A DNA stretch of 13,967 nt from assembly GCA_002386405.1 (NCBI GenBank), contig DGIP01000262.1, forward strand, positions 1 through 13,967, written 5' to 3'. The notes beneath the pieces were generated by a model, which was not told the DNA's origin, did not search any database, and saw nothing but the letters and a program-made list of their open reading frames with translations. Below are positions 6,717-12,956 of this stretch, piece by piece (position 1 is the stretch's first letter; each line of letters opens with the position of its first letter). Origin of the DNA: Stenotrophomonas maltophilia (GTDB taxonomy: Bacteria; Pseudomonadota; Gammaproteobacteria; Xanthomonadales; Xanthomonadaceae). A program made the translations under genes and the position numbers.

Positions 6717-6812
6717 GTTGACTCCGGCAAGAGGATACTGGGTACAAGATGGGCGCGGCCCCCGGAGGCGCCAACCGTCATGCCCGCAACCGATTGTTCC
6801 AAGCGTGGTGTT

Positions 6813-6828
6813 TCGTACCCGTGTACGA
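6813..6828. promoter_or_regulatory. Palindrome in the pirin/cstA divergent intergenic region
   Basis: TCGTAC and GTACGA form perfect 6-bp arms around the four-base centre CCGT. A third GTAC follows at 6834-6837. It lies 96 bp from the pirin start and 91 bp from the cstA start, where an operator for either gene could sit. No regulator can be named, and I could not find a convincing promoter pair around it. Confidence 0.35.
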
Positions 6829-6919
6829 CCAAAGTACTAGCGGCAAGCCTCCGCACGCGCATTGACCCGGTCACTGCCAAGGCGGACCCTTACGGAGTTC
6901 TTCAGGGAGACGCAATCTC

Positions 6920-9001
6920 ATGAAAGGTTTTTCCAAGCTGGGTTGGGCGGCGCTCGCGCTGCTCGGCGCATTCTGTCTTGGCACCGTCGCATTGCGGCGG
7001 GGCGAACACATCAACGCGCTGTGGATCGTGGTCGCCGCAGTCTCCATCTATCTCATTGCCTATCGCTTCTACAGCCTGTTCATTGCCGACAAGGTGATGC
7101 AGCTGGATCCCACCCGGGCCACGCCCGCGGTGATCAACAACGATGGCCTGGATTACGTGCCGACCAACAAGCACGTGCTGTTCGGCCACCACTTCGCGGC
7201 CATCGCGGGTGCGGGGCCACTGGTTGGCCCGGTGCTGGCGGCGCAGATGGGCTACCTGCCCGGCCTGTTGTGGCTGGTGGTGGGCGTGGTCCTGGCCGGC
7301 GCGGTGCAGGACTTCATGATCCTGTTCATTTCCAGCCGCCGCAACGGGCGTTCGCTGGGTGACCTGGTACGCGAGGAAATGGGCCAGGTGCCCGGCACGA
7401 TCGCGTTGTTCGGCGCTTTCCTGATCATGATCATCATCCTGGCGGTGCTGGCGATGGTGGTGGTGAAGGCGCTGGCGGAAAGTCCGTGGGGCATGTTCAC
7501 GGTGATTGCGACGATGCCCATCGCGATCCTGATGGGCATCTACATGCGCTACATCCGGCCGGGCAAGATCGGCGAAATTTCGGTGGTGGGGTTGATCCTG
7601 CTGCTGCTGGCGATCTGGTACGGCGGCAAGGTGGCGGCGGACCCGGTCTGGGGCCCGGCCTTCACCTTCACCGGGATCCAGATCACCTGGATGCTGATCG
7701 GGTATGGCTTCGTGGCCTCGGTGCTGCCGGTGTGGCTGCTGCTGGCGCCGCGCGATTACCTGTCGACGTTCCTGAAGATCGGCACGATCATGGCGCTGGC
7801 GATCGGCATCCTGATCGTGATGCCGGAGCTGAAGATGCCGGCGCTGACGCAGTTCGCGGCCAGCGGTGATGGTCCGGTGTGGAAGGGCGGGATGTTCCCG
7901 TTCCTGTTCATCACCATCGCATGCGGTGCGGTGTCGGGCTTCCATGCGCTGATCGCGTCGGGTACGACGCCGAAGCTTCTGGCCAATGAGCGCCACATGC
8001 GCTACATCGGCTACGGCGGCATGCTGATGGAATCGTTCGTGGCGGTGATGGCGCTGGTGGCGGCATCGATCATCGATCCGGGCATCTACTTCGCGATGAA
8101 CAGCCCGGCGGCGGTGATTGGCGCCGATGCGGTATCGGCGGCGCATTACATCACCACGACGTGGGGCTTCACGATCACGCCGGAGCAGCTGGAGGCGACG
8201 GCGGCGGCGATTGGCGAGCCGACGATCCTGCACCGTGCGGGTGGCGCGCCGACGCTGGCGGTGGGTATCGCGCAGATCCTGCACCAGGCGATCCCGAGCG
8301 GCAGCAACGCGATGATGGCGTTCTGGTACCACTTCGCGATCCTGTTCGAGGCACTGTTCATCCTGACGGCGGTGGATGCGGGTACGCGTGCGGGCCGCTT
8401 CATGCTGCAGGACCTGCTGGGCAACTTCATCCCGGCGCTGAAGAAGACCGAGTCGTGGACGGCCAACATCATCGCGACGGCGGGCTGCGTGGCGCTGTGG
8501 GGCTACCTGCTGTACACGGGCGTGGTGGATCCGTTCGGTGGCATCCAGACGTTGTGGCCGCTGTTCGGCATCTCGAACCAGATGCTGGCGGGTATCGCGC
8601 TGATGCTGGGTACGGTGGTGCTGTTCAAGATGAAGCGTGACCGCTATGCGTGGGTGACGGCGGTGCCGGCGGTATGGCTGCTGATCTGCACGACGTATGC
8701 CGGGCTGATCAAGATCTTCGACAGCAATCCGGCGCAGGGCTTCCTGGCGCAGGCGCACAAGTTCCAGGATGCGATCGCGAGCGGGACGATCACGGCTCCG
8801 GCCAAGACGGTGGGGCAGATGCAGCAGATCGTGGTGAACGCGTACGTGAACACGGGCCTGACGGTGCTGTTCCTGTTCGTGGTGTTCTCGATCCTGGCCT
8901 ATGCGATCAAGACGATCGTGGTGGCACGCCGTACGCCGCAGCGCACGGACCGTGAGACGGAATACGTGGCGCTGCAGCCGCACCAGATGGCGGACCTGTG
9001 A
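6920..9001 (+). CDS. cstA: Carbon starvation protein CstA family transporter
   Basis: 693-residue polytopic inner-membrane protein of the CstA family (E. coli CstA 701, BtsT/YjiY 716). Family signatures are visible: [15 protein letters not shown] (90-104) in the N-terminal half, and [20 protein letters not shown] (330-349) in the central region. At least 15 hydrophobic helices can be followed. Members transport peptides (CstA) or pyruvate (BtsT); sequence alone does not say which. The ATG has AGGGAGA at 6904-6910. Its stop overlaps the ybdD start by one base, so this is a two-gene operon. Alanine and threonine codons in the distal two thirds are overwhelmingly GCG and ACG, whereas the fadJ-type gene, first pirin and aqpZ favour GCC and ACC. 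Regulation is unclear; I found no ACC-N9-ACC BtsR-type site upstream. Confidence 0.95.
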   Translation: MKGFSKLGWAALALLGAFCLGTVALRRGEHINALWIVVAAVSIYLIAYRFYSLFIADKVMQLDPTRATPAVINNDGLDYVPTNKHVLFGHHFAAIAGAGPLVGPVLAAQMGYLPGLLWLVVGVVLAGAVQDFMILFISSRRNGRSLGDLVREEMGQVPGTIALFGAFLIMIIILAVLAMVVVKALAESPWGMFTVIATMPIAILMGIYMRYIRPGKIGEISVVGLILLLLAIWYGGKVAADPVWGPAFTFTGIQITWMLIGYGFVASVLPVWLLLAPRDYLSTFLKIGTIMALAIGILIVMPELKMPALTQFAASGDGPVWKGGMFPFLFITIACGAVSGFHALIASGTTPKLLANERHMRYIGYGGMLMESFVAVMALVAASIIDPGIYFAMNSPAAVIGADAVSAAHYITTTWGFTITPEQLEATAAAIGEPTILHRAGGAPTLAVGIAQILHQAIPSGSNAMMAFWYHFAILFEALFILTAVDAGTRAGRFMLQDLLGNFIPALKKTESWTANIIATAGCVALWGYLLYTGVVDPFGGIQTLWPLFGISNQMLAGIALMLGTVVLFKMKRDRYAWVTAVPAVWLLICTTYAGLIKIFDSNPAQGFLAQAHKFQDAIASGTITAPAKTVGQMQQIVVNAYVNTGLTVLFLFVVFSILAYAIKTIVVARRTPQRTDRETEYVALQPHQMADL

Positions 9002-9225
9002 TGAGCACGGGTCTGGTTCCGGTCGGGCAGTACCAGGCGCACCGCCGCATCTGGCGGCGCCTGGTGCAGACGGCACGTCTGTGCTGCGGGATTCCCGATT
9101 ACGACAACTACGTGCGGCACGTGCTGGAGAAACATCCGGACCGCACGCCGATGGACTACAAGACGTTCTTCCGCGAGCGTCAGGAAGCGCGTTACGGCGG
9201 CCGTAACGGCGGTCGCTGCTGTTGA
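9001..9225 (+). CDS. YbdD/YjiX family small protein
   Basis: 74-residue protein of the YbdD/YjiX family (DUF466). The diagnostic string [19 protein letters not shown] (28-46) is followed by [12 protein letters not shown] and a C-terminal RCC. Such proteins are encoded immediately downstream of cstA or btsT in many gammaproteobacteria; their biochemical role is not settled. The ATG at 9001 shares its A with the cstA TGA, with a weak GGCGGA site at 8989-8994. A GTG one codon earlier is an alternative. The arrangement implies translational coupling. Four cysteines in two CC pairs are notable and could bind metal (inference). Confidence 0.92.
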   Translation: MSTGLVPVGQYQAHRRIWRRLVQTARLCCGIPDYDNYVRHVLEKHPDRTPMDYKTFFRERQEARYGGRNGGRCC

Positions 9226-9253
9226 TCTCTGGTTGTTGATGGTTTGAAAACCG

Positions 9254-9285
9254 AAAAGGCGGCGCATCTGCGCCGCCTTTTCTTT
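9254..9285. terminator. Strong intrinsic terminator after cstA-ybdD
   Basis: A perfect 12-bp stem AAAAGGCGGCGC / GCGCCGCCTTTT (9254-9265 and 9270-9281) has an ATCT loop. The T-run lies within the stem end and is followed by CTTT. A-rich sequence on the other side makes it usable from the minus strand as well, for read-through from the DUF819 gene. Confidence 0.9.
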
Positions 9286-9307
9286 GGCTCTGCGTTTCTA
9301 CCGGCTT

Positions 9308-9415
9308 TGGCTGGGCGCCGGTGGGCCCGCGGGGGGCGCCGTGAACCCGTCCATGGGGGCTTGGTCGCGGCATCCATGCCGCTCACACCCCCGCAAACCC
9401 ACCGCCGCCCAGCCA
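9308..9415 (-). repeat. Structured intergenic repeat, copy 2 (inverted relative to copy 1)
   Basis: Read on the minus strand this is the same element as at 3247-3352. The block from GTGGGTTTGCGGGGGTGTGAG through CGCATGGATG-like and ACCAAGCCCCCATGGA segments to GGCGCCCCCCGC matches with few changes. The outer arms (9389-9415 and 9308-9334) are 27 bases long. They pair with three G-U wobbles and one G-G mismatch as minus-strand RNA. As plus-strand RNA the wobbles become A-C mismatches. The first inner hairpin is GCGGCA / TGCCGC here instead of GCCGCA / TGCGGC, a compensated pair swap with the TGGA loop kept. The second inner hairpin is weaker (CCC / GGG). It lies on the 3' side of the DUF819 gene. 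A further hairpin, CAGCCAT / ATGGCTG (9410-9416 and 9423-9429), overlaps its edge. Confidence 0.85.
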
Positions 9416-9448
9416 TCCACAGATGGCTGATGACGGAACGGAGAGCAG

Positions 9449-9470
9449 GTAGCGCCGGCCGTTGGCCGGC
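9449..9470 (+). repeat. GTAG-headed REP palindrome (SMAG-like)
   Basis: GTAG at 9449-9452, one spacer base, then GCCGGCC / GGCCGGC (9454-9460 and 9464-9470) with a GTT loop. A GTAG tetranucleotide at the foot of a hairpin is the hallmark of Stenotrophomonas SMAG elements and of REPs mobilised by RAYT (REP-associated tyrosine) transposases. Only this single hairpin is seen, and no RAYT gene is in the window. It lies 22 bp from the end of the DUF819 gene and could stabilise its mRNA or help end transcription. Confidence 0.72.
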
Positions 9471-9492
9471 CTTCACGATGCTGATTGTGTCG

Positions 9493-10743
9493 TTACGCTC
9501 CAGCCATCCATTTGAGGATCAAGCCCGTTACATACGCCAACCCCGTGCCGGTGGCGTAGCCAACGGTGCCCAGCAACACGCCGACGGGCGCCAGGCTCGG
9601 ATGAAACGCCGCTGCCACCACCGGTGCCGATGCGGCTGCGCCAATGTTGCCCATCGAGCCGATGCCGAAGAAGAACAACGGCGCTTTGACCAGCTTGGCG
9701 GCGATCCACAGCACGAGGATGTGGGTGAGCATCCAGATCACGCCGAGCAGGAACAGCCACGGGCGATCCAGCAGGGACAGCAGGTTCATCTGCATGCCGA
9801 TGCAGGCGATGAGGAAGTACAGGAACACGGTGCCCAGGCGGGAGGCGCCTGCGGATTCGAGCTTGCGTGCGCGGGTGAAGCTGAGGCCGAGGCCGAGCAG
9901 CGTGGAGAGCAGGACGACCCAGACGAAGGCGCTGTCGAGGCTGAACTGGCTGGCCCAGCTGATGTTGGCCTTGAACCAGGCGCTCAGTGGGGCGGCGATG
10001 GCGTGGGCCAGGCCGACGCCGCCAAGGGCGACGCCGACGATCAGCATGAGGTCGGTGAGGCTGGGGATGCGGGCGTTCTGGGCCTCGTAGGCACTGATGC
10101 GCGCTTTCATTTCGTCGATGGCGCGGGTGTCGGCACCGTTGCGGGTGTCGATCTGGGTGGCGCGGTTGGCCAGGAACAGCAGGACGGCCATCCACAGGCT
10201 GGCGCAGGCAACGTCGACGACGGCGAACTGGCCGAAGGTGGTGGCGTCGGTGCCGAACACTTCGCGCATGGCGACCATGTTGGCGCCGCCGCCGATCCAG
10301 CTGCCGGCCAGTGCGGCCATGCCGGCCCAGGTGTCGCCGGCCATGGTCTCAGGGTGGATCCAGGACATCAGCTGGAACGAGACCACGGCGCCGAGCATGA
10401 TGCCGAAGGTGCCGGCGCAGAACACGATGAGCAGCTTCGGGCCGAGCTTGAGGATGCCCTTGAGGTCGATCGAGAGGGTGAGCAGGACGAGGGCGGCGGG
10501 CAGCAGCACGTCGCGGGCGATGGGGTTGTAGAGGGCGGTGTCGTGGCCGTCGATGAGGCCGGCGGTGTTGTAGATGGCCGGGATGAAGTAGCACAGCAGT
10601 AGTGCGGGGACCCAGGCGAAGATCTTCTTCAGCAAGGGGGTCGGGCCGCTGGCGGCCCAGAAGATCAGGGCCAGGGTGGCGGCGATCAGGCCAAGGCCAA
10701 CGATGTCGTTGGTGATGAGGGCGGTACTGGGTTCGGTCGGCAT
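9493..10743 (-). CDS. DUF819 family integral membrane protein (YjcL-like)
   Basis: 416-residue membrane protein recognised as the DUF819/YjcL family. Helices can be followed through most of the length, for example VGLGLIAATLALIFWAA, VFCAGTFGIMLGAVVSF and LLGVIWMLTHILVLWIAAKL. Conserved-looking glycine-rich turns are AGSWIGGGANMVAM and GIGSMGNIGAAASAPVVAAAF. The two symmetric glycine-rich loops suggest a transporter-like inverted repeat, but no substrate is established for the family. A hydrophilic loop near 210-230 (RNGADTRAIDEMKARIS) separates the halves. The ATG at 10741-10743 has an excellent AGAGGA site. An in-frame upstream stretch runs through a terminator and is not coding. It lies downstream of the histidine kinase on the same strand, but an intrinsic terminator separates them. 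Confidence 0.9.
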   Translation of the reverse strand: MPTEPSTALITNDIVGLGLIAATLALIFWAASGPTPLLKKIFAWVPALLLCYFIPAIYNTAGLIDGHDTALYNPIARDVLLPAALVLLTLSIDLKGILKLGPKLLIVFCAGTFGIMLGAVVSFQLMSWIHPETMAGDTWAGMAALAGSWIGGGANMVAMREVFGTDATTFGQFAVVDVACASLWMAVLLFLANRATQIDTRNGADTRAIDEMKARISAYEAQNARIPSLTDLMLIVGVALGGVGLAHAIAAPLSAWFKANISWASQFSLDSAFVWVVLLSTLLGLGLSFTRARKLESAGASRLGTVFLYFLIACIGMQMNLLSLLDRPWLFLLGVIWMLTHILVLWIAAKLVKAPLFFFGIGSMGNIGAAASAPVVAAAFHPSLAPVGVLLGTVGYATGTGLAYVTGLILKWMAGA

Positions 10744-10744
10744 G

Positions 10745-10761
10745 CGATCCTCTGTCGATCG
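10745..10761 (-). promoter_or_regulatory. Small hairpin spanning the DUF819 ribosome binding site
   Basis: On the minus strand CGATC (10761-10757) and GATCG (10749-10745) can pair around the loop GACAGAG. The AGAGGA Shine-Dalgarno sequence covers the loop and the first bases of the 3' arm. The hairpin ends one base before the ATG. The stem is only 5 bp, so an effect on translation is uncertain. Confidence 0.3.
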
Positions 10762-10768
10762 AAAAGGC

Positions 10769-10798
10769 AAAAAAAAGCGCCGCATGAGGCGACGCTTT
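10769..10798 (-). terminator. Intrinsic terminator after the histidine kinase, just before the DUF819 start
   Basis: On the minus strand AAAGCGTCGC (10798-10789) pairs with GCGGCGCTTT (10783-10774) as ten pairs including one G-U, with a 5-base loop. It is followed by a run of eight T (10776-10769). It lies 50 bp after the kinase stop and only 25 bp before the DUF819 ATG, so it separates the two-component genes from DUF819 or acts as an attenuator of read-through. Confidence 0.85.
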
Positions 10799-10848
10799 CC
10801 TGAGCTTAACATTGTCTTCACCGTGCGCCACGTTGCGCTGCGGCGTTT

Positions 10849-12141
10849 TCAGGCCTGCGGCAGCGAGGCGCTGAGATCGAGGATGACGCGGGTGCCGCGT
10901 GGTTCGCTCTGTTCGATGGTGAGTGCCCAGCCGAGGTGTTCGCACAGGCGGGCGATCAGTTCCAGGCCGATCCCACTCTGCCCGTTGCGGTCACCGCGGG
11001 CCATGCGCGCGTAGACGGCGGCGATTTCTTCCGGGCTCATGCCTTCGCCCGGGTCCTGCAGGGTGACCACGGCGCGGTCGGACACGTTGATGGTGATGGT
11101 GCCGCGGCCGCTGTTTTCGATGGCGTTGCGCAGCAGGTTGCCGATCGCGGCCTGGACCACGCCCAAGGGCGCGATGATGTCCACGTTGGCCAGGCCCTGC
11201 ACGGCGATCTGCAGGTCCTTGTCGCCCATCAGGTGGCGGTGGTCTTCGATGATGTCCGGCACCAGCTGGTCCAGCGGGATGCGTTCCTTCAACGCGGCCA
11301 GGCGCGCCGGTTCGCGCGCGAGCACCAGCAGCAGCTGGATCAGCTGCTCCACGCCCTGCGCGGTGCGGTGCACGCGCTGCATCTGCTGGCGCGCGCGGTC
11401 GGGCAGCGCGGGCTGCTCCAGCGCCAGTTCGGCGGCGCCGGTGATCACCGCGATCGGCGTGCGCAGTTCGTGGCTGGCGGTGCTGATGAACACCCGTTCG
11501 CGTTCGACGAACTGTTCGTTGCGGGCCAGGTAGTCGTTGAGTGCGGCGGCGATGACGTACAGCTCGGAACTGCCGCGCGGGTCGACTTCGACGCGCTGGC
11601 CGGGCACGCCGGGCTTGAGGCCGTCGATATGCCGGGCCAGCGAGCGCAGCGGGCTGACCAGGCGGCTGACGCCGAAGGAGGCCATCACCACGGTCACCAC
11701 GATCATCACCACGCTGGCCAGCATCACCCAGCGGGTGGCGAATTCCTCCAGCTCGTGGAAGTCGTTGATGTCCAGCGCCAGCGCCAGCCGTCCCTGCCCT
11801 TTGGTGTCGCGCACCATCACCGCGCTGGAGCGGCCGGCGATCTGTACGCCGTCGTGCAGGCCAGGGTGGAGGGAGCGCAGCACCGGAGGAAGGTCGGGGC
11901 TGTCATCTACCGTGAACAGGCGCAGCGTGTCCGAATCCTGCCAGCGGTAGTGCGGTTCGTGTTCGATGTGGCTGACAATGCTGTCCAGTTCGGAATTCAG
12001 CAGGGCGCGCCATGCCGAGTGTTCGGCATGTTCGTGCACGTAGTTGCCCACGCTGAACACCGCTACCGAGATCATCGCCAGGTAGCCCAGCAGCCACCAG
12101 ACCAGCCGCCGGTGCAGCGGCGCGGGCTTACGCAGTTTCAT
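10849..12141 (-). CDS. Sensor histidine kinase (two-component system)
   Basis: 430-residue inner-membrane kinase. TM1 lies at about 13-33 and TM2 at about 138-158. They enclose a periplasmic sensor domain of roughly 105 residues with several His and Asp/Glu residues, for example HEHAEHSAW and HIEHEPHYRW. A HAMP linker (159-212) leads to the phospho-acceptor H-box STASHELRTPI with H224. The ATPase has the N-box NLLRNAIENS (335-344), the G1-type DPGEGM (363-368) and the G2-type SGIGLEL (389-395). All catalytic motifs are intact. The ATG at 12139-12141 lies within the response regulator gene, 14 bp before its end, so the pair is translationally coupled. The signal is unknown. The neighbouring ArnT-like gene makes a PmrB-like envelope sensor possible, but this is inference. 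Confidence 0.93.
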   Translation of the reverse strand: MKLRKPAPLHRRLVWWLLGYLAMISVAVFSVGNYVHEHAEHSAWRALLNSELDSIVSHIEHEPHYRWQDSDTLRLFTVDDSPDLPPVLRSLHPGLHDGVQIAGRSSAVMVRDTKGQGRLALALDINDFHELEEFATRWVMLASVVMIVVTVVMASFGVSRLVSPLRSLARHIDGLKPGVPGQRVEVDPRGSSELYVIAAALNDYLARNEQFVERERVFISTASHELRTPIAVITGAAELALEQPALPDRARQQMQRVHRTAQGVEQLIQLLLVLAREPARLAALKERIPLDQLVPDIIEDHRHLMGDKDLQIAVQGLANVDIIAPLGVVQAAIGNLLRNAIENSGRGTITINVSDRAVVTLQDPGEGMSPEEIAAVYARMARGDRNGQSGIGLELIARLCEHLGWALTIEQSEPRGTRVILDLSASLPQA

Positions 12142-12829
12142 CGTGGCCTTCGGTGGCGGGTGCACCCAGGCGGTACCCCACGCGCGGCAGGGTATGGATG
12201 AGCTTGCGCTGGAACGGGCCATCGACGCTGCGGCGCAGTTCGTAGATGTGGGAACGCAGCAGGTCGCCATCGGGCAGCTCGTCGCCCCACAGGGCGAATT
12301 CCAGCTGCTGCCGGGTGACCGCTGCCGGGCTGGCGCGCATCAGCACTTCCAGCAGCTTGCGGCAGGCCGGGTACAGGTGCAGGGCCTGGCCGTCGCGCTG
12401 CGCCTCCAGCGTGGCCAGGTCCAGGGTGAGATCGGCCACTTCGAGCACCTTGCGCGGGTTGCGGCCCTGCGCGCGCACGCGCAGTGCTTCCAGGCGGACT
12501 TCCAGTTCGGGCAGGGCGAACGGCTTGGTCAGGTAGTCGTCCGCACCGGCGCGGAAACCGGCGATCTTGTCGGGCAGTTCGTCGCGGGCGGTGAGCATGA
12601 TCACCGGCACTTCCGAGCCGTGCTCGACGCGCAGGCGGCGCAGCACGTCCGGGCCTTCCATGCGCGGCAGCATCCAGTCCAGGATCAGCGCGTCGTAGTT
12701 CTGGGTGGCAGCCAGGTGCAGGCCGGTGACGCCATCGGGGGCGACGTCCAGGACATGGCCACGCGCTTCGAAGTACTCGAACAGGTTGGCGACCAGTTGG
12801 CGGTTGTCTTCAATGACCAGGAGCCGCAT
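12128..12829 (-). CDS. OmpR/PhoB-family response regulator
   Basis: 233 residues with an N-terminal receiver domain: acidic pair E7-D8 in LLVIEDN, phospho-acceptor D51 in ALILDWMLP, T80 in IMLTARDE and K102 in YLTKPF. The C-terminal winged helix (about 128-225) ends with the typical LRSHIYELRRSVD and HTLPRVGYRLG. It would be phosphorylated by the kinase encoded next and act as a DNA-binding transcription factor. I chose the ATG at 12827-12829 because the receiver fold starts there. An in-frame ATG at 12857-12859, adding ten residues, has a better AGGGG site five bases upstream and is a real alternative. The added segment has weak third-position GC. Directly repeated motifs with 11-bp spacing lie upstream and suit a tandem-binding regulator of this family. 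Confidence 0.94.
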   Translation of the reverse strand: MRLLVIEDNRQLVANLFEYFEARGHVLDVAPDGVTGLHLAATQNYDALILDWMLPRMEGPDVLRRLRVEHGSEVPVIMLTARDELPDKIAGFRAGADDYLTKPFALPELEVRLEALRVRAQGRNPRKVLEVADLTLDLATLEAQRDGQALHLYPACRKLLEVLMRASPAAVTRQQLEFALWGDELPDGDLLRSHIYELRRSVDGPFQRKLIHTLPRVGYRLGAPATEGHDETA

Positions 12830-12874
12830 GTGTCGGGAACTCGGGGGTGATACCGCCATGGTAGCCCCTGGAAT

Positions 12875-12907
12875 GTCGGAATCCGGTCGCAATCGCCCCG
12901 ATTCGAC
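12875..12907. promoter_or_regulatory. Candidate response-regulator operator with 11-bp direct repeats
   Basis: GTCGGAATC at 12875-12883 and GTCGCAATC at 12886-12894 are direct repeats with an 11-bp period, one helical turn. A third, inverted copy, GATTCGAC, lies at 12900-12907. OmpR/PhoB-family regulators characteristically bind two direct half-sites about 11 bp apart. The position, 46-78 bp upstream of the regulator start and 50-82 bp upstream of the probable start of the divergent glycosyltransferase, suits control of both. The binding protein is inferred from position only. Confidence 0.45.
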
Positions 12908-12956
12908 GCCTTTCTTACATCGGCTGGGCGACAGTGCGGGCTTTCCAACCGATCCC

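Noticed and set aside
6862..6890. TTGACC at 6862-6867 as the cstA -35 element
   Set aside because: No acceptable -10 hexamer lies 16-18 bases downstream; the bases there are GC-rich.
6717..6919. BtsR-type ACC-N9-ACC site or CRP/Clp-type TGTGA-N6-TCACA site upstream of cstA
   Set aside because: ACC pairs occur, but with 8 or 12 intervening bases rather than 9. No CRP-like palindrome of acceptable quality is present.
5820..6923. 367-codon plus-strand frame opposite the second pirin
   Set aside because: It begins inside the convergent hairpin, is His/Arg-rich with no domain, and overlaps a complete pirin.
6902..9373. 823-codon open frame antisense to cstA-ybdD
   Set aside because: It is Arg/His/Gln-rich without domains, runs through a terminator and an intergenic repeat, and mirrors the strong codon bias of cstA.
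9244..10602. Long plus-strand open frame opposite DUF819
   Set aside because: It starts before the ybdD terminator stem, includes repeat copy 2, and has the Ala/Gly/Asp/Gln-rich composition of an antisense shadow. DUF819 on the other strand has clear membrane helices and a good ribosome site.
10936..12201. 421-codon plus-strand frame opposite the histidine kinase
   Set aside because: The opposite strand encodes intact H, N and G boxes. This frame is composed of Gln/His/Val/Asp repeats typical of antisense frames.
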